From: Ectocarpus siliculosus
Taxonomy: Eukaryota; Sar; Phaeophyceae; Ectocarpales; Ectocarpaceae
NCBI GenBank assembly: GCA_000310025.1
Contig: FN649751.1
Location: 1,694,779 to 1,758,778, forward strand
Reading direction: 5' to 3'
Length of the DNA stretch: 64,000 bases
Shown here: one piece after another, positions 1 through 12,000 of the stretch
How the letters are laid out: the number at the start of each line of letters is the position of its first letter
Position numbering within the stretch: position 1 is the first letter of the stretch
The notes under the pieces: model-generated
The model's input: only the letters and a program-made list of their open reading frames with translations
What the model was told of the DNA's origin: nothing
Database searches by the model: none
Translations under genes and position numbers: made by a program

Positions 1-246
1 GTCCGCGGCCACGAGCGCCGCCGAGGCTCCGTCCAGGCTCGCGAAGGAGCAGAGGATCTCCCCCTTGCGGCGGTGCAGCGTCTCTACGAGGGAGTCGCCC
101 CCGGCCAGCTCGCGGAGGCGCTTCGCGTTCGCCCGCCCGGGGGCGCTGCAGACCACGAACGTGCTGCGGGTGCCCGCCGGCCGAGCGGAGAACCGATCCC
201 ACTCGTGGTCCAGCAAGCGGCCGAAGGCATCCTCGCTGCCGGCGAG
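1..246 (-). CDS. Internal exon of an unknown gene, cut by the window edge
   Basis: Read on the minus strand, this stretch is open from an acceptor (polypyrimidine then AAAAAAACAG, ending at 247) to the left edge with no stop. The peptide is of ordinary composition: it starts LAGSEDAFGRLLDHEWDRF, passes through STFVVCSAPGRANAKRLREL and ends near CSFASLDGASAALVAAD. GC content is higher than in the flanking sequence, as in the other exons here. I do not recognise a domain. A secreted-enzyme propeptide is possible, but I cannot support it. Upstream exons would lie at higher coordinates, perhaps in the 2.4-3.3 kb open region. The exon looks real; its function is unknown. Confidence 0.5.
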
Positions 247-2397
247 CTGTTTTTTTAAGAAGAGGAGGAGAGACGGGATGATAAAAGAAAAGGGGATCAG
301 GGAGTGCAGGGACGCGAAAACCGGTTTGATATATAATAGGTGCGACAAATACACCTCCATTGCTTTTTTTTTTTTTGAAACGGTGGGGTTGGAGGGCGCG
401 AGCCCGAGGCGGTGGTGTGAACGTTGGGGATACAGAGTGAGTAGAACATGGAGCAGGAACGCCTTCGATGACGTAGGGGGTTCCAAGCTCCGGGAAAGGT
501 ACACGACGTTGTATGCTATTTACACACAAGAAGAGATGGAAGAGGAATGTATCGTTGTATTTAGAAAACCTTGTGAAAAGTGTGGACACTGACAACACTT
601 GACGTTTGACCGTACCTTCTACTTTCCAGTACACACTGGCCTAGACACGAAACAACCGTTTCAAAGATAGATTTTCAGCCATGGAACGCGGAGAATTCCA
701 GAACGAAAAGAGTCCCACACCAGTAGCACACTACTATACAGACCCTTGCACCAGATTGATACAGATGGAGCGAGTTTCAACGATGGTTCGGTAACGAATT
801 CTAGACACCAATCAATTAATTCGGAACAACACACGCGCCTACCGTCGAAAACGACGGAAATGGATGTGGGTTTGTGGGGGGGGGGAAAGCGTGGACGCTG
901 CTGTGCTTTGATATGCATGGACCATTCGTGTAAGATATTTGGATCATCACGTGCTGGCGAGTCCATGTGTTGCTCTTGCAGCCCTCTCTGTTTTAAGCTG
1001 CATATGCATCGGAGACTTCCATTTCTAGGGGTCACTCCGGGGTGGGCTCATGAGAGCACACAGACGGCAGTTGCCGTTCAGGGACGCGATGAAGACGCCA
1101 ATACTGTAGGTAAAAGCAGGCAGCAGGACCAGGACAAGCTGCCTGCAGCTGCCAGTTGCGACGATTCCCAAGCTCGACAGCTCACACATGTTGACTCGAA
1201 GAGCAGAGCGAACCAACGAGAGACATAGTCTAACTTCTACTCCGTACAAAATCAATCGTTACAGCAGTCTTGCGATGGTCGACCGTTTTATGTGGGTGGT
1301 TTTGTGTTCCGATGTACAGGCGCGAGCAGCAGGACAACGTAGACAACCTCGATCGTGTGTCCACCTGCAAACCGTGATGCCAAAGGATGCGAGCGATTTC
1401 GTAACCAAGTGCGCACAAAAACATCGCACATGAGTAGTCTGCGGTTTCTCAACATGGTTCGACACATCCCTTTCGACGACCTACAGCAACACCCCCGTGG
1501 TGTGGATAACCCAGCCGGTTTCCTTCCACTCACTCAAAGACTCCAACATATCCCGTTCGACTTTTCTACCGTGGTTGTATCTCGAATGGGTGGTCTTTCT
1601 GTGTTCGTATTCATTTTTCCTAATTACCGCATGTGTACAACCAACCCTATTGAACTGCTGCTGCTGCTGCTGTTGACACGCGAGGAACAAAAATGAGAAC
1701 AGCAGCAAATAAAAAAACGTTCTCATGTCTGGCAGGCCATATGTGTACAGAAGTACAGCAGTGGGTGTACCGATCGTTAGATATACCATCATCCATACAT
1801 AGATAGTGTCGGGCACGGGAAGCTATGTACTAGCTGCATGTCAATCCATGTACAATGCATCCTGCAGGAACATGGCCACCTGACGGTGGCAGGTGGCAGG
1901 CACTTGTGGACCGCACCCGACGGCTGCTTGAACACTTTGAACATGGGCAGAATCTGCACCATTTTGGACGATCGATGTGTGTGCAGGTCCCAAGCTGCTG
2001 CCGACGACCAGACGACCAGAACATGAAGTCTTTCGCAGTCAAAGTTGTCTGCAAGTGATTACTACAATACTGCTTGTACTTCTTCTTTAACGTGACTCTA
2101 CCGTTCCCGTGGGGGGGCGTCAACGCCGTCATGCTCATGGTCACCACGAAAAGACCAACTCGAGCGGAACTCGGCGCAAGACATTCCCCCGGCGTACTCG
2201 CGTTGTCCGTGCGTTTTCGTCAAATGTAAAATTACCATTTTTTTCTGAAAAGTCTCGTAGAGCTCTGCTTCGGTGCACCATCTCTAATTCTAATTTTAAA
2301 GCACGAAAAGCTGAGATAAATCTCGGGGCTGCCCGAGTGCACCAATCAACTAACCGGGTGGGGGTGTGAGGTGCTGGCGAATCCAAGCTCCTTTAAC
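247..2397. other. Non-coding stretch, intron or intergenic
   Basis: No exon-like open frame with matching splice signals was found on either strand. It contains a T-run near 365-376, a G-run near 870-883 and a CTG microsatellite near 1655-1672. Short open frames here have no domain resemblance. Confidence 0.4.
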
Positions 2398-3306
2398 TCA
2401 TCTTTTTCTTCTGTGTCTATCGGCCGCTCCATTAGAACCCACCTGCTCAAAAGCCGCTTCGCATGCTCTGCTCAATTGTCTGCTGCGGGATGTCTCTCGG
2501 AGAACCAACCCTACAACAAGCAGTAAGTCTTGCCAAAAAATCAACGTCCCATCAAGTCCCGCAAATTCTACCACATCACGGCCGGTGGCTGCTGGTGATG
2601 ATGTGGAAGTATGCACTAGGTGAACATAGCAATGTGTCCCCGACAGGCGACACCGGTTTCCTCGCTTGCTACGACGGGGCTTCGGGTAAAACATGCGCAT
2701 TGTCATTGTTGTACCCGGTGTGTCGCAGAGAGTGAGTCCCAACGACCCGCGCACCAAGCACGATTTTTTCTGCAACAAGAAATGGGCAGCATCATCCTCG
2801 ATGGGCGGAGAAACAGATCGCAAAGCTAAGCTCACCTCCATGTGGACACTGCTCGTCAGCATGCTGGTGACTTTCGCGAGGGATATTCTCCCATCCTCGA
2901 GCCCCGCCACATCGCCGGCCCGTTTGTCCCGGCTATCTCCCCGCTCCTGCTCCTGCTGCTGCTGCTGCGTCGCCGCTGCTGCTGCTGCAGTTGGCGGAGA
3001 ACGGGAAAACAGAAAGCCGCACACCGCGAGCTTCCAAAAGCTGCTGCAAAAAACAGTGTCTTGCGACCGGAGGCGCCGCTTGCGACACCTCCCGGCGCTC
3101 TCACCCGCTACCGTCACATTCTTCGGCCCCCTGGCGCGGATGCCATCGCTGTTTGGCATCCTACGGAGCCAAGGGGAAGCGGAGCTGGAGAGGGTGGAGT
3201 GCGGCGGTGCTGTTCGGGAGAGCGGAGAAGCAGCTGCGCGGGGTGTGGCGGGTGTTTTCAAGGGGGGGGGGGCGCAGAAAATATTCGATCGAAGGGGCAG
3301 GGGCAC
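2398..3306 (-). CDS. Hypothetical open region, possibly two exons
   Basis: A 302-codon open frame on the minus strand. It may be one exon, but it contains good splice signals. An acceptor (CTGTTTTTTGCAG) lies near 3048 and a donor (CATGGAG then GTGAGC) near 2842. Together they would bound an exon with Ala and Gln runs (from a CTG/CAG tract at about 2947-2990) followed by an acidic/basic stretch containing GDVAGLEDGRISLAKVTSML. The lower part encodes RDVVEFAGLDGTLIFWQDLL and ends at a stop near 2398. No family is recognised. The plus strand is also open over part of this span, which lowers confidence. It could belong to the same gene as the exon at 1-246. Confidence 0.25.
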   Translation of the reverse strand: MPLPLRSNIFCAPPPLKTPATPRAAASPLSRTAPPHSTLSSSASPWLRRMPNSDGIRARGPKNVTVAGESAGRCRKRRLRSQDTVFCSSFWKLAVCGFLFSRSPPTAAAAAATQQQQQEQERGDSRDKRAGDVAGLEDGRISLAKVTSMLTSSVHMEVSLALRSVSPPIEDDAAHFLLQKKSCLVRGSLGLTLCDTPGTTMTMRMFYPKPRRSKRGNRCRLSGTHCYVHLVHTSTSSPAATGRDVVEFAGLDGTLIFWQDLLLVVGLVLRETSRSRQLSRACEAAFEQVGSNGAADRHRRKR

Positions 3307-3643
3307 GAGGTGGGAGCGTCGTTCAACGTGTCACTCACCTCAAAAAACAATCTCGGATTATTCGCGCGTCTACATGTGCATACTTTCGCTTCTTGTCTTG
3401 AAGACAGGGTCGGGGGGATGGTACACAAGTCGTCTACCGATCCTCGGTGTCTAGTAGTCTATCTAGTAGTTGATGCGAGGCAATGCGTAACATTACTGCT
3501 GTAGCAACAAGATTGGCCCTGTGGGTGATGAGTGTTTCGATTCGGCGCCATCGCAACGAATCCGTTTTTTTTATACCCACGCCCCCATTGCCCCCCACCC
3601 CCGCCACGCGTGTGTTATTACTTGGTGCAGTACATTCACCAAC

Positions 3644-3740
3644 TCCAAATGACTCGTTCTCACATTCGACCTTACACTGGTACACGTTATAGAAGCCGCG
3701 CGCTCCAAATAACTCGTTCTCACATTCGACCTTACACAAG
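3644..3740. repeat. Two-unit direct repeat, about 60 bp period
   Basis: The motif CTCCAAATGACTCGTTCTCA and the following CATTCGACCTTACAC recur about 60 bp later with one difference. No function is apparent. Confidence 0.6.
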
Positions 3741-3862
3741 CACATGCTTAATTGTTGGATCTGTTAACGGCAAGAAGAGGACCGTGTCGTCTAATAGGCA
3801 AAGATAGATCCTACAATAACAACCGGACAACAGGTACTTTCTGACGCTATGAATCCATTGCT

Positions 3863-3934
3863 AATCTGTCTCAGACTCTTTCTATGATAGAGATGGTTTC
3901 GTTGTGTCATATTAAGAAAAAAAAAAAAAAAAAC
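3863..3934 (+). mobile_element. Short poly(A)-tailed element, copy 1
   Basis: A block of about 55 bp beginning AATCTGTCTCAGACTCTTTC and ending GTGTCATATTAAG runs directly into a tract of about 18 A. A near-identical block with its own A tract lies at 19401-19471. The shared body plus 3' A tract suggests retroposition of a small RNA or a very short SINE. No polymerase III boxes were recognised. Confidence 0.5.
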
Positions 3935-4789
3935 ATAGTTTTGCACAAACAATGAGTATTGCCACGACCGACCGTGGTGGGTGGTGGTGGCGATATAACA
4001 TGAGTCGCAGAGAGAGTTTATCGCTATCATCAAGTTTATCATAGGAGTAGTCTAAGGGAACGGGACACCGTCGTGTTGTTACAGGTACCCGTTATTGTAT
4101 TGCTCTGTTGTTTGGTCTTCACAATTAATTTTGGTCTTCACATTCAAAATCGTCGTTCGGGACTCTTTTATCTACTACTCGATCGAGTACCTTCTAATAT
4201 CCGTGCTCTACTGGTTTATCTGACTCGGGCACCTTACGTATATGTCACAGGCAACAACCCAAAAAACGGGCAAACACTTACTTGTAGAAATCAAATGGAA
4301 GATAAAATCGTGTGCTGCGCGTGGAAGACTTCGACCACCGCATTATACTCAAAACGGTGTGCCAATCCTTTGCCTCCACCTACTGCGCCTAACCGGTTTA
4401 TCATCTCTTCAATTTTCAAGACACAACAACAGTTCCTCCCCCGTTCTCCCGCACAAACGGACATTATTACTCGCCTGTGGTGGCAACGACGTTGAGGTAT
4501 TGATTCTCTCGGAAAGATCGACCCACACAACAAATCACCTTACTCATCAAACCAGCACCTACATGTACCTCCACATCCATCTCTATGATGGCCTTCTTCG
4601 CGTCCTTGGCGCCCTTCGTTAATTATTCCCACGGCACTCGTCGCATACACATCAAAGCACCTCTACATTTTACATACCACCCTAAAACACAACACGTGAC
4701 ATTGCATCTTTCTTCACCTCGCGGAGGCCGCGACTGATCCGCTCAGATGACGGCGCCGGGTACAGAGTATTGCCTGCCGTCGCGGACAC

Positions 4790-5560
4790 TCCTTCCGTAC
4801 GGATTCTACCGCCGCCGCTGGTCTGCTCCAATGTAAAACAAACACACAACAACATTGGCAAACACCGTTTTCTTTCCCTTTGTCTCTAGTCCTGAAATTT
4901 GCGCGCCCCCCCGCTCCTCCCCTCCTTCCATAGGGATTCTATCGCCGCCGCTGGTCTGCTCCAAGGTAAAACAAACACACAACAACACTGGCAAACACCG
5001 TCTTCTTCCCCCTTTTGCCTTTAGTCCTGAAACTTGCGCCCCCCCCCGCTCCTCCCCTCCTTTCATACGGATTCTATCGCCGCCGATGGTCTGCTCCAAG
5101 GTCAAACAAAAACACAACACTTGCATCACGTGGGGATCATCAAACAACCAACACAACCAACGTAAAAAGGTTTTTCAGTCTTCGAGTAACGTGCAAGTGG
5201 CGCATTCCCCAACCTATTTTCTTCGCGTATTTCTTAAATGCAACCATAATAATAAGTACTTCGTGACAATTAACTATTCTGGCAAAATTTGTAGCCTGAA
5301 AACATCACTCAACTCCCCCATATCTCTAGTCGTTGTGTTTGTGCCCCGCCCCGCCCCTCCTGCCGAGTCCATCGCCGCTGCTGGTCTGCTCGAAGCTAAA
5401 TACACATACATACGTACCATTGGCAAAAGGGCCTTGCCAAAACACCACGTCACTGCCCCCGTGTCTAGCCCTGCTATAATACTTGTGCCCAGCCCGGCCC
5501 GTGCTCACTGGTACTACTGTATCGCGTGGTTTCACCAAACAAAAACCGCTTTCGCGTAAA
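4790..5560. repeat. Tandem array, ~133 bp units, intron-like boundaries
   Basis: Three clear units start near 4799, 4931 and 5066, and two diverged units lie between about 5290 and 5560. Each unit has a C-rich block ending GCCGCCGCTGGTCTGCTCCA, then AAGGTAAAAC (donor-like), then a pyrimidine-rich stretch ending in TTTAG or TCTAG (acceptor-like). Periods of 132 and 135 bp keep frame, so both strands stay open and translate into repeated peptides such as SGGDRIPMEGGEERGGAQ on the minus strand. A diverged minisatellite is the simplest reading. Duplicated mini-exons are an alternative. Confidence 0.65.
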
Positions 5561-6004
5561 ACAAAAAAAGAACAGAACAATTAGCTACTGTACAAGCACA
5601 ACATGATGAGCTTCCACTGCACGTGCAGACTCTGCAGTACTGCTGAGGAACAACAAACGAAGCTTACTTCCAAGCCCACACGCTGCTCTACTTCTGCTTA
5701 TCCCGCTGCTGGAATGCTACACCACTAGTCTACTCAATATCGTGGTCGATCGTCACTCAAAGGCATTACACCCGCCCGAAAATGTAGAGATGTTGTGGAG
5801 TAGCGGGCTTTTCGTGCTCTCTCCGCTGGCTCTCCCCCTCTCTCTCAACCACACTATAGTACACATATACCCATACTCTACATCAGCCGATGACCTTCCC
5901 CCCCAAAAACCCCAAAGCTCCAATCCAAAATCCCATCCGAAACTCATACAATAGCACTCGGGTGAATAGCACCGCGGCGTTCGGCGACAAATACGCTGTG
6001 CCAA

Positions 6005-9000
6005 TCAGAGGGAAGTCGCTCTACAGGCCTCACAGTTACATTTGAAACCGCGATTGCTCACCGCCGGCCCCAGTCCGACCGTGCCCGGGGCGGGGTACGA
6101 GAGAAAAAGCTCCTGCCCTGCCTCGATGCTCTTGAGGGAGCACACGAACACGCGCTTTTCCTGGGACTGCCCCTGCCCGACCGCCACCTGCGTGAAACGA
6201 AGGGCGCCAAGAAAGACGTTGGGATAGGGTACAAGACGGAGGGAGGGGGGGGTGTCACCAAGCTGCGCCATGTTCATACAAAAGAAAAATATATCACGGT
6301 ATAGATAGAGTATGCATACGTCTATGGAGAAGAAGAGCCTTGTAAAGCACGTCAGTCTTTGGGCGGTGCGAGGGAGTACTTGTAAGAACAACGGGCCATG
6401 TGTCCACCCTCTTCCTTCCTCGAAATTGGGGCGATATGCAGCAGAGAATTCAGGCACCGCAGAAAAACCGACCAACAGCAGTCGACTCCAACAATAGGTA
6501 AAGACACAACTGTTGTCATGTATGGGTGCTCGGCGGGGGCAGTGAGAGGAAGCCCCTTCTCCTCTCTTCACAACAGAAAAAAACAAACGCCCAGTATTCC
6601 TAAGCACGCCTGTACAGAGATACACGAACTGAGCAAAATAGAATTCAAACGCGTTTGCTTGGTGCTCTCAGCACACTCCACGATGTATCTATCACCCACC
6701 ACACCCTGAATGATATCTACAGTAGAAACCGTTGGAAACAGCACGCGCTGCTCACCGTGTGCAGGTACGTGTTCGCCTGGCACGAGTGGTTGAACAGGCG
6801 CGGGGAGCAGCCCTCCGCCAACGGGCCGACCGTCACCGAGTCCAAGTAGCAGTCTCCCGCAAGTTGAACGACACAACCCTGCCGCAGCGACGACACCTGG
6901 GGAGTTCACAAAAAGGAAAGGGTGGCGTTGGCGGGAGCGTGGATAGGGGATGGGGGCTGGCTGACCTATTTGCGTGCCCCAAACGAACTGATTTGACAGC
7001 ACACGATATGTAACACCACACGATCGTACCCGGTCATACCATCCACCAACGCCGTGTCCACCACGTCACCGTTGGGTATAGTCGCTGCTGCTGCTGCTGC
7101 TGTTGCTGTCGACGTAGCACGTGCTTGACAGCAAAGAAAAGCAAGGGCAGGGGACCCTACCTTACCACAGCTTGACTTGAGAGTGTGTGAACACATGTAC
7201 CACGGTTGCTCGTTTTCTATGCACATCGTTTCATACCCACGGAAATTGCCGTCGGGGCATCAGGCGAGGGTGTACGTGTAGCACGCACCATTGCTCCAAA
7301 CAATTGTCGTCAAGGCCATGGACGTGCACAAACACAGGGTAGACTACAGGTGGGCCGATGATACAGAAACTCACAAAACCAAGCGCCCGGGTGCGCAAAA
7401 CACAAAACACGGGTTACGATGAAATATAATTCATGCGCCTGAGAGAAAACTATATTAGCTATGCCCATCTTTGCCCTCCCTTGCTCTCACGTGGAAGTCC
7501 ATCTTGCGGTAGGCCACTACCCGCTGTTGGGCCACCGTCCTCGTGATCCTCTCCCCTGTAAATTCGGCTAATACATCCATTGGCTGAATAATGTCAGCGG
7601 CGAACACGCCGCAACCCTGTCATTATCGACGTTTCCACAAAATTACGAGGGGCGCGGGTGAGGCACGTGTGTAGTATGTATTATCCCCCCTCGCTCTCGC
7701 GAGTTCGCCGCAAAGGGTATTCAGCCAATGGACGTATTGGCCGAATTTACGGGGGAGAAGATCAAAAAGACGGTGGCCCTACACCGGGTAGCGGCCTACC
7801 GCAAGATGAACTTTCACGTGAGAGCAAGGGAGGGCAAGATGGAAGATGGACAAAGCTAGATTTTTTCTCTCAGGTGCATGAATTATATTTAGCACGAAGA
7901 GATGGAAGTGGAACAGCGTGTTTTGCGTACCCAGGCACGTCGTTTTCTGGTGTAGTCTGGCTGAGAAGCTAAATGTACCTTCCAAGTACCGTTAAACTAT
8001 ACTCGGAAGTAGCACGCCTCTTTCCACGGGTCGCAATCTTGTCCGCGGGTTAGGTCGGGACCCGTAAAGAAATGGCAAGGTAACGACCCACCAACATATC
8101 TGCCTCTGACTCGCGCGGTGAAACCCATGGGTCATGCCTTACGAAATATTCCTGCAAAACAAAAAACCCCTCAAATTTCAAGCAGACCGATGAGAGAAAA
8201 GCCGATGAAACCAAGCATCAGAACCCTAACAGCTGCACGTATTAGTGCCAAAAAATGAAACAACCACTCGTACTAATAGTGTAAGCATCAACAGCAAGGA
8301 TCCGAAACAAACACACATGTGCCTACGTCCCCCGGCTTCGAAGGACAGGACCTGCGACAAACTTGCTAACACCCAGCCGTGAGAAGACCTGTCCCTCCTA
8401 CACAGTGCCTTCAGTCTCACCTCCACAGCGGATGCCCCCGTGCGCAGTCGGTTAGGCGATATCTTGCCGAAGAGTTGCTGGAAGGTGAGCTGGCCATTAC
8501 CTGCGGTCTCTCCGTCGAGTCCCGTCGACTGGTACGCCGCCAACAGCAGCTCGCACACAGGCACCACCTGATTGTGAGGGAGGGCATGGTACGGAGTTCA
8601 GGGCTTCAGAAATTTCGAACGTATGTGCTGATTCTGATTCAAGTATACGACGGCAGCTCTCACGGTTTTGGCTCTTGCTCTCCGGCGACCCTTCAACTCA
8701 TTTCTCCCAACACCACGCGCGCTGTAATACATACTCCGTACAAGGCTTTCGGCGGCTTACGCCGCCACGCTGAGAGAAGCGTACCGCAAGACGCATATTT
8801 CTTGGCGTCTGGTAAACGATGGTATGCGGTGGCTGTGAGATTCCCAGCAATTTGTTCCCGCAGTATGCAGATGTGAGAAATGATGTACCATTTTTGTTGA
8901 CAATGTACTTCTCGTTGTAGTCCACGTACGTGAGGGAATCGAAGTCGGACTCGGTAGGTCTTCCAAAGTACAGCATGAGGTCGGATTTGGTCTGTTCGGC

Positions 9001-12000
9001 TTCCGACTTCTGTTCGGCACGTGTAAGAGTTTGATCGACAATGACGTGTTGTTCATCGGGAAGGTGCAAGCGAAGGGACGTGACGGAAGGGTGGCGCTCC
9101 ATGATGTGGAAACCAAGTAATCGCCACGCAGCCTCTGCCGCTGACACGTATCTTGCCGATCGGTAAGCTTCAATTTCGTCACCACCACAAACAATCTTGG
9201 CCTTGATAAAGTCGGCGCCTTTCGTGATGTACTTGTAAATATACTTGACTGTATGGCGTTGGCGGTGCAGACGTCAAAACACATGTGACAGTTGTATTTG
9301 GAAAGGAGCCAAATGTTGTACGGTGCTATCCATTGATTGGTGGCGAATGATTCGATAAATTTGCCGTTCACTCTGTGCGTGTAGGGAAATCTCTCTCCGG
9401 TATCTCTACGACGGTACTCGGCTCTACCGGTCTTGCCCACAGCGGCTACGTCACGCCATGGTTGGGGATAGTTTTTGCCGCACACCTTAACTCCAGGCCG
9501 TTTTCGATCTTCCTTCATGCACGGTGATGTGGGGTTGTGACTGCCACACTGTTTATGTACCATGAGGTTCAGCACTTGATATCTTGATCTACCATTGTTG
9601 AGCTCTGGCGGCGGCACTTCCGCCCAACACCATTCGTCCATTTCTCCCATCTGATCGGGCAAAGGTCCCTCAAAGCGCACTACTAAATGCATATGGGGCA
9701 TGCCGCTCTTCTGGAACTCTACGCAGCTCATCTCAAAGTCAATCGGTCCAAAATCTTGCCACTCCTGAGGTCTTTCATGAGTTCAGCCATTTTAATTTTG
9801 AAGACACGGTCGCATAAGTCTGGCCTGTCGTACGCTGTTTGACCGGGTAACAGATTAGCTTGAATTGCTTCCCAGTTACCATTGCATGTCATGGTGAGCA
9901 TGGCACTAGGGCGTCCCTTACGTGATACAATAGCTAAGGCGTCGGTTGTGTTTGCTTTCATTTTGGCTGGATGCCCGTGAAAGGTTTTCGGGAGCGTTTT
10001 ACCTATCTGAGCTTCCTGGGGGGCGTCCTCTAAAGTTTTGTACGTGGTGGCACGTTTCTGGCCTTCAGCTGAGGACAGGTATTGGAGGCTCTGTTCTTCT
10101 TGACGTGAGTACATGTCGCAGAGGTACTCCTGCGTAACTCTACTAAATAGGTGAAAAGTGGGCTCGGAAAGTACTCTTTGTCGCACGTAGTGAGCGATAG
10201 GAACTTTGTGACCGGATGGTCCGACGGTTTCGCCGGCGACGCGTCTTTCGTCGCGTAGCCACGTTCCCTTTGACCACCCTGATGTGCCAGAGAAAAACAG
10301 CAAGGGATAACCGAGAGGCTCGTAACTGGCAGAGAATATAGGTACAAACCGTGGTCTTCCCGAGTCACCGTTACGGGGGAATGTGTATACTTGTCGGAAA
10401 AGTTGTGCCGTCGTGTCTTCTTGGTATGCATGCTGCGATCTCCGACGTCGTGGGCAGATCACCCAAAATAGGGCCATGTGTCGTCCGATCTACAGGTCCA
10501 AAGCAAATCTGTGCGTCGTGGATCTCATGGTCATTTCTGACGATTTCGTCTACGGCGCTCTGGTAAGTATTAACCCACGAGTTGTGTTGACTGAGAAGGT
10601 TTCGGACGGAGTCGACGATATTAGGATCGATGCCGAGGCTTTCGCCGTGCGCTCTGTGCTCGTCGTCGTAGACATAGAATCTCGCGTTATTTGATGGTTG
10701 ACGTTGTTCTCCTCTGTATAGGTTTTCGGCATCAAATATTCGGCGATATGCCTTGCCACACATCGTGAGCATTGACGGCGGAGACGGCGTTCCTTCCCAA
10801 CACCCTTTCGGACTTGCCCCTAGAGCCGTAAAAGAAAACAGACTATTTAATCGCCGTTGGTGTTGGATTACGTTGGGGTGATTGAACAACTCTCTGGCAG
10901 CGTCTGGTAACGGAGGCAAGTTGGCGACGGAGAATTTACCGTTGCTGCAACAGTTGATAACTTCTTCTTTCCATAGCTTGGCTCCACAATGTTGACAGAC
11001 GATGTTGTTGGGATCAGAGAGGAGCGGATACTGAAATTTGTGCTCTTCGGGGAGCGAAATACTGTTGTTGTCACCAAAGGCGATGACGCCAACCCGTGGA
11101 TTGTTTTGCCTACGACGTTGAACGATGAAACGACGTAGCGCTGTTCTTCTCGTTCTTGCTCTGGGTTGCAGTAGACGATGACGACGCATTGCACTTGATT
11201 GTTGTTGAGTGATGGTCCCTGCGGACGCGGCCAGCCGAATTGCGGCTACTATAGAAGTAGATAAGTGTCCTGAGAAATTAGTGCTATTAATCTCAGCCTC
11301 TATTATATAATAGTTGTTCGTCTACATTCCCGTTGTGAACTTGAAGGGACTGAGATTCAGGTGTCGTTATCTTTGCTTCTGCAGGCGCATGGTTGTTTCT
11401 ACGACGAGTAGTTCGTGTGCTACTATCGGGCTCACTTATCTTATCTTCACGTATACTATTGGATCGTGCACGGATTTGGGCAGTAGAATTGCACTTCTCT
11501 TCGGCAGGCGACATAGCGGGACGACGACAATGCGTGCGTGTTCGGGGAGGTCTTCCACTCGTCGTGTCCGCTGAACTTTCTTGTGCAGGTGCAGGTGCAT
11601 GAGTACTACGCGTGCGCGATCGTGTCCGCGGCCGGCTATGAACAGATTTTGATTGCGTAGAGGTCGAACTTGTTTCTAGTGAAGATATTTTTTGACGGCG
11701 GCAAATAGCTTTGGGTGTTCGTGTGTGATATATGCGCTCGAAAAAAACGATATTTGAACGGAGACTATATTTGTGTTCCGAGACGAAGAGGCAGACAGAA
11801 TGCTGGGCGTGCAGAAATGAGGTGCTGCAGACAGACGGAGAGCGCAGAGAACGAACCGAGAGCAGACAGAGTGCTGGTGCTGGTCTGCAGAGGGAATGAG
11901 GCAGACGGAGAGCGAAGAGAAACCCGAGAGCAGACAGAGTGCTCCACACGTGATCGAGAAAAGGCGGAGCGGCGGCGGAGCGGAAACATGCCCAGAAGCG

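Noticed and set aside
4855-5559. 234-codon plus-strand frame as a gene
   Set aside because: Both strands are open because the tandem period is a multiple of three; there is no domain and no start context.
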